NCBI RefSeq assembly: GCF_026262505.1
Contig: NC_067208.1
Coordinates: forward strand, 10,549,962-10,613,961
DNA: 64,000 bases
From: Trichomonas vaginalis G3
Lineage: Eukaryota > Parabasalia > Trichomonadida > Trichomonadidae
Direction of reading: 5' to 3'
Positions 60,034-64,000 of this stretch are shown here, piece by piece. The notes beneath the pieces are model-generated. The model was not told the DNA's origin. It did not search any database and worked only from the letters and a program-made list of their open reading frames with translations. Position 1 is the stretch's first letter; each line of letters begins with the position of its first letter. Position numbers and translations under genes: made by a program.

Positions 60034-60237
60034 TTTAAGATCAATTACAAATTTGACAACTAATTCAATTTTTGAATGAAAAATGTTGATGGTTAAAAAA
60101 TTCTACTTGATTGAAATTATGTCATGATTAATCTAATTTATATATAAGATTGCTGCATATGCTAGATTATTAAATATCAAAAAATATCGCTAATATACCT
60201 TCCCACACTGAAATATCAAAAAGGAAAAACCAAAAAT

Positions 60238-60354
60238 AGGAGTTCTTGGAGTTGAACCAAGATTTCAGGATTATAAATCTGAACGTTTGATGTAAGAAAT
60301 CTTACTATCAATACTAAAGATTTTATCTGCGCTCTCCCATTGAGCTAAACCCCT
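60238..60354 (-). tRNA. tRNA-Ile(UAU)-like gene with an insertion, mirror copy
   Basis: Reverse complement of 58,444-58,560, seemingly identical, including the insertion. Both copies keep acceptor, D and T arms, so either the duplication is recent or the arms are kept alike by conversion. Confidence 0.6.
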
Positions 60355-61957
60355 TTACATTTAAAATTTGTCTTCCTGCATATATCAAGGTTTCATTTTC
60401 GTCACTTTTAGAGATTCAAACATGTAATGAGTTGTACATATTCTATTTAACAGATGCTTTATTTGAAGATATGTATTATGGCATGTTTTGATTTGATAAT
60501 ATTTTATTTCGAAAGATAATATTCTTTATCAAATTAATGTCTAAATGCAAAAACAATTTGGAAATAGTAGATTATGATTGAATTATGCATTCTTCATCTT
60601 GAATGAAAATATATTTCATTGACAATAAGCGATATTCGTTTTTGGAATAAAAATCTCAAATGTCCATAAGCATACGAAACTTCACTATATGTATTTAAAT
60701 TAAAACAAGAGATATCAAAGAATCATAATTCTCAAATAAACTGGTATAATGTCAGTAAAATGCAGGATTTAATATGGGCTGCATGTTAATGCGAAAAAAC
60801 ATCAAAATTGAGTTAAGCTGCGTGCCGATAAAAGTTGAAATGAGCGGATAGAAAAAGCACGTTATTTTGGATGAAATGTGTAATTGTTATAGACCGAAAA
60901 TAGATTTTTTCGGTTTTCTCTTCAAATAATTGAAAGAATGATACTATTATAGGTTTATTATATTATATAGCATATAATCATGCTATAGCCGAAAATTATA
61001 AGTTTTGAGAAGATTGAATATAACACAAATAAATTTGAATGTAAGTTAAATTGCTTGTTGTTTTTAATAGGCATTTAATGAGAAATCCAATATTGCAAAA
61101 TTCAAATTGAATGATTGAAAGAACAGAAAAAGTCATTCTTTTCAATTTCGAATATGTTTCATTGTATTTATAATTATACGGCAAATAAGATATTTAAACT
61201 TGATTTTTGAAGGAAAATTCACAAAATTGAATAAATTCAAATAATTTTTATTCAAAAATAAACTAGTTATTTGAGTTTAATACTAATTATCTATTCAAAC
61301 TACAAAGTTTGTAATTTAAAATATTTTGTGAGATCAGATTGAATTAATTCAAGGTTCTTTTCAATTAATATTAATGACCATATTACGCATTTTCGAACAT
61401 TCTAAACCAAATATATAAAAATGGGAGACGAATGTTAAATTTGCTAGACATGGGGGAGTTGTCTGCAAAGTTTTAGCTCTTATCTCTAACAAAAAATTAA
61501 TTTTTAAAAAAATGACCGAATACGTTTCACAGCGAGAAAAAAATAAAAGGCAAGATAGAATTTTCTAGACATAAAGAAGTTGTTTACCGAGTTTTAGCTC
61601 TTATCTCTAACAAAAAATTAATTTTTAAAAAAATGACCGAATACGTTTCACAGCGAGAAAAAAATAAAAGGCAAGATAGAATTTTCTAGACATAAAGAAG
61701 TTGTTTACCGAGTTTTAGCTCTTATCTCTAACAAAAATTAATTTTTAAAAAAATGACCGAATACGTTTCACAGCGAGAAAAAAATAAAACTTTACACTGA
61801 TTTTAATTTTCATTTCCAGTCACTTTACTTATTTTTTTTTATTTTTTTCATTTTAATTATCAATTTTTTCATAATACGTTTATTTACGTTACCATTTTCT
61901 TTATTCTTTTGAATTCCATACTACACACTTATAGAATATTTTGATTGTTAACGTACT

Positions 61958-61962
61958 TCATT
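61958..61962 (+). promoter_or_regulatory. Initiator-type element of the transposase gene
   Basis: TCATT lies six bases before the ATG (A+1 at 61,960) and fits the TCA(+1)YW initiator known for Trichomonas protein genes, with the short leader normal in that species. The same sequence precedes the ATG in copies 1 and 2. Confidence 0.6.
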
Positions 61963-61965
61963 AGA

Positions 61966-62940
61966 ATGAATCCTTACAAAGGGTATGTCGATCGAATTTA
62001 CCTAATTGGTATTTCCAATCAGATTGAAAAAGGTAAAATGACATGGGAAGAAGCTTGCACCCATGTTCCCATCGCCCCAACCCTTCAATCAAATGATTTC
62101 AAATATTTAGATGTTTCAAAATCTTTTTTACAAAATCAATTTAGCTTACAGAATATCCCATTGCCTAAAGGCAAGAAAGGTCGTAGGGTCAATCCCTACG
62201 ACCAAATCAAAGCTCTTGCTGTGATACATGACCACTGGGCCTTTCCCTGTGGTCAAACAAAACAATGGAAACGTTTGAAATTACAACAAATTGATGTATC
62301 TTATAGAGAAGTACGCAGATACTTCAAAGAAAATCATTTCACCAAGACGCGATTAGAGCATGCCGGGCCAGAAACAGCAGTAAGATATTGGGCGCTTTCA
62401 CCCAATCTTATCTGGCACGCAGATGTTCATTATTTTAGGGGTGTTCGTGGCCAGTATATTTATGGCATAATCGACGATTTTAGCCGCAAAGTCCTAGCGT
62501 GTATACAAATACCAGATATGCTGGCAGCGACGACAGCGAACGTTGCGGCTTCCGCCTTCATTGAATTTGGCGCCCCTTATTGTTTCTGGACCGATAACGG
62601 TTCAGAAAATAGGGGAGCCTTTCAAGATCTACTTGATCTTTGGGGCGTCCAATGGCGGCATACAGACTCTCATTCTCCCTACCAAAATGGGAAGATTGAG
62701 AGATTCTGGCCGACATTGGAGCGCTGCCAAAGCATTCAGGCTATTCCTGCCTTTATTTGGGAGTACAATAATAACACACCGCATGAAGATCTCCCAATTA
62801 ATCCATTAACTGGAACAAATTACACGCCAAATCAAATGTATCAGCTGAAACCGAAATACACAAATGCAGATACAGAAAGGTTGTGGCAAATATGGGATAC
62901 AGATACAGGCATGACCGCTGTTGACACATTCACAGCGTAA
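61966..62940 (+). CDS. IS481-like transposase, copy 3
   Basis: 324 residues from the ATG at 61,966 (MNPYKGYVDRIYLIGISNQI); the reading frame continues a little upstream but without ATG. An N-terminal helix-turn-helix region (residues of about 20-120, ending in VSYREVRRYFKENHFTKTRL) is followed by an rve catalytic core. The catalytic acids are D153 (WHADVHYF), D210 (FWTDNGSENRG) and E245 (YQNGKIERFWPTLE), with 34 residues between the last two. These are the DDE residues of the IS3/IS481/retroviral integrase clan. It would cut and paste the element by its 120-bp-unit ends. Whole, with intact catalytic residues, so possibly active and able to act on copies 1 and 2. Confidence 0.9.
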   Translation: MNPYKGYVDRIYLIGISNQIEKGKMTWEEACTHVPIAPTLQSNDFKYLDVSKSFLQNQFSLQNIPLPKGKKGRRVNPYDQIKALAVIHDHWAFPCGQTKQWKRLKLQQIDVSYREVRRYFKENHFTKTRLEHAGPETAVRYWALSPNLIWHADVHYFRGVRGQYIYGIIDDFSRKVLACIQIPDMLAATTANVAASAFIEFGAPYCFWTDNGSENRGAFQDLLDLWGVQWRHTDSHSPYQNGKIERFWPTLERCQSIQAIPAFIWEYNNNTPHEDLPINPLTGTNYTPNQMYQLKPKYTNADTERLWQIWDTDTGMTAVDTFTA

Positions 62941-63620
62941 TAATAAACATAATTTTTTAATTTCATTTTTAACAAGTTTTTTTAAATGTATGTAATGAAT
63001 AATTCATTAGAATATGATAATGCACATTGTAACAGAATAGAACAATCACCAAATTTTTTTTTGAAATTAAAAAATAAAAGTAAAAAGTATAAAGTAATCT
63101 AACCAAAAAAGATATTTAAAAGAATTTTGGAAAAAACAGAATAAGGATAATGATATTATTTTAGATACACAATCGATGTACTGAAGAATAATCCGGTAAA
63201 ATGATGATATAAAATTAGATTATTTTACAAGTAGCTAAAAGAATAAAACTATAATATAAAATAAATGAAGTTTAATGAAACAATAAAGGTTAAATAAATA
63301 ATAAAGATTTTTATTTTATATCAGTATTGAGAAGAAGTAACAGCTGACACTTGGTAGACAACTTCTTTATGGCTAGAAAATTCTATCTTGCCTTTTATTT
63401 TTTTCTCGCTGTGAAACGTATTCGGTCATTTTTTTAAAAAATTTTTTGTTAGAGATAAGAGCTAAAACTCGGTAAACAACTTCTTTATGTCTAGAAAATT
63501 CTATCTTGCCTTTTATTTTTTTCTCGCTGTGAAACGTATTCGGTCATTTTTTTAAAAATTAATTTTTTGTTAGAGATAAGAGCTAAAACTCGGTAAACAA
63601 CTTCTTTATGTCTAGAAAAT

Positions 63621-64000
63621 TCGAGATATAAAAATTGCTCACATTTGCTCACATTTTGGCACTTTTTTGTACGTTTGTCAAAAAAATTGTGAGGAAGATC
63701 TCACAAAAATAGTCAAAATGTGAGCAAATTTTGAGAAGTGCTCACATTTTGACATACGATTATTTTCATACGTTTTTTTGATGAATTCTAATAAAACTTC
63801 ATTACCACTTTCAGAACGAAGCGTAACTTTTCAGCACGTAACGCTCTATCATGTGTAGTGACATATTATTCAAAAAAACTCAGATTGCTTATCTTATAAT
63901 AACAATTTCATTAGAAAAAATGCACGATTTCACGCTAAAACTTTGAAGCAATTCTTAAATTCGGATAAAAAATCGATATGTATTACACTTTAAACTTCAA
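63621..64000 (+). repeat. Start of a third copy of the 935-bp arm
   Basis: GAGATATAAAAATTGCTCAC and onwards repeats 49,041-49,420 to the window's edge, in the same orientation, so the alternating pattern continues beyond this window. No gene. Confidence 0.85.

Larger units (their letters stand above)
56098..61443. repeat. Large palindrome between transposon copies 2 and 3, centre near 59,400
   Basis: Positions on the two sides add up to about 118,800 over the inner part (for example the tRNA-like genes at 58,444 and 60,354). Further out the left arm is shifted because it alone contains the foldback insertion at 56,481-57,734. No protein gene is supported; the short frames across it are not shared in a conserved way. 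The centre itself is a foldback element. Confidence 0.8.
61444..63620 (+). mobile_element. IS481-like DNA transposon, copy 3 (whole)
   Basis: 2.18 kb with three 120-bp units at each end (left units from CTAGACAT at 61,444, 61,565 and 61,686; right units to CTAG at 63,373, 63,491 and 63,612). It has one open transposase gene and AT-rich leader and trailer of about 160 and 400 bp. It is the reference copy for judging the other two. No target duplication can be defined because the flanks are part of the duplicated unit. Confidence 0.85.

Noticed and set aside
56098-61443. Functional protein gene within the palindrome
   Set aside because: All frames are short and differ between mirror arms.
61444-63620. 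Retrovirus-like element on account of the rve domain
   Set aside because: There is no reverse transcriptase and no LTR, the ends are inverted repeats, and the whole is 2.2 kb; it is a DNA transposon.

Overview
The window looks like Trichomonas vaginalis (a parabasalid protist) or a very close relative. The DNA is AT-rich and packed with Maverick/Polinton elements whose protein-primed DNA polymerases, integrases and packaging ATPases are of the kind known from that genome. It also holds an rve-type DNA transposon resembling the eukaryotic IS481-like (IS481EU) group reported from the same species, with a TCA(+1)YW-type initiator just before its transposase ATG. I recognise no ordinary host gene: the window is a nest of mobile elements. 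The identifications rest on motifs I can read and on memory of the families; no search was run.

Layout. (A) 1-about 11,640: part of a Polinton-like element that runs off the left edge. It has a capsid gene set, a D5-like superfamily 3 helicase, an A32-like packaging ATPase and a CxxC protein. No polymerase or integrase is visible inside the window. (B) About 11,640-23,760: a second Polinton block. Its left part (11.6-17.4 kb) is richer in GC, with a 21-bp iterated array between two divergent genes, a NUMOD4/HNH-like gene and a decayed polymerase. Its right part (17.4-23.7 kb) has an integrase, a phage-tail-fibre-like gene with tandem repeats, a penton-like protein and a D12-class adenine methyltransferase. 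(C) 26,109-48,138: a Polinton of 22,030 bp with both ends visible. It has TIRs of about 690 bp that each carry a complete 94-codon gene, and a 5-bp target duplication (GGAGC). It sits inside the transposase gene of a DNA transposon. (D) 23,959-26,108 plus 48,139-64,000: three near-identical copies of that transposon in alternating orientation, within large palindromic segmental duplications. These also carry foldback elements, a mirrored tRNA-Ile-like gene and a small TTAA-flanked MITE-like sequence.

How the genes fit together. In the Polintons the polymerase copies DNA, the integrase inserts it, the ATPase would package it, and the double-jelly-roll, penton-like, fibre-like and small amphipathic or membrane proteins would form a particle. 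KilA-N, HNH and methyltransferase genes are accessory. Most of these genes are broken, and they are described here as fossils. Many Polinton genes lack the host initiator and instead follow a T-rich stretch, often TTTTTATC. A structured intergenic element recurs ten times, in one sequence version in block A and another in element C.

A caution. Transposon copies that are otherwise nearly identical differ mainly by one-base indels in homopolymers, and element C has almost identical TIRs but many broken frames. Consensus errors in the assembly could therefore account for part of the apparent decay.
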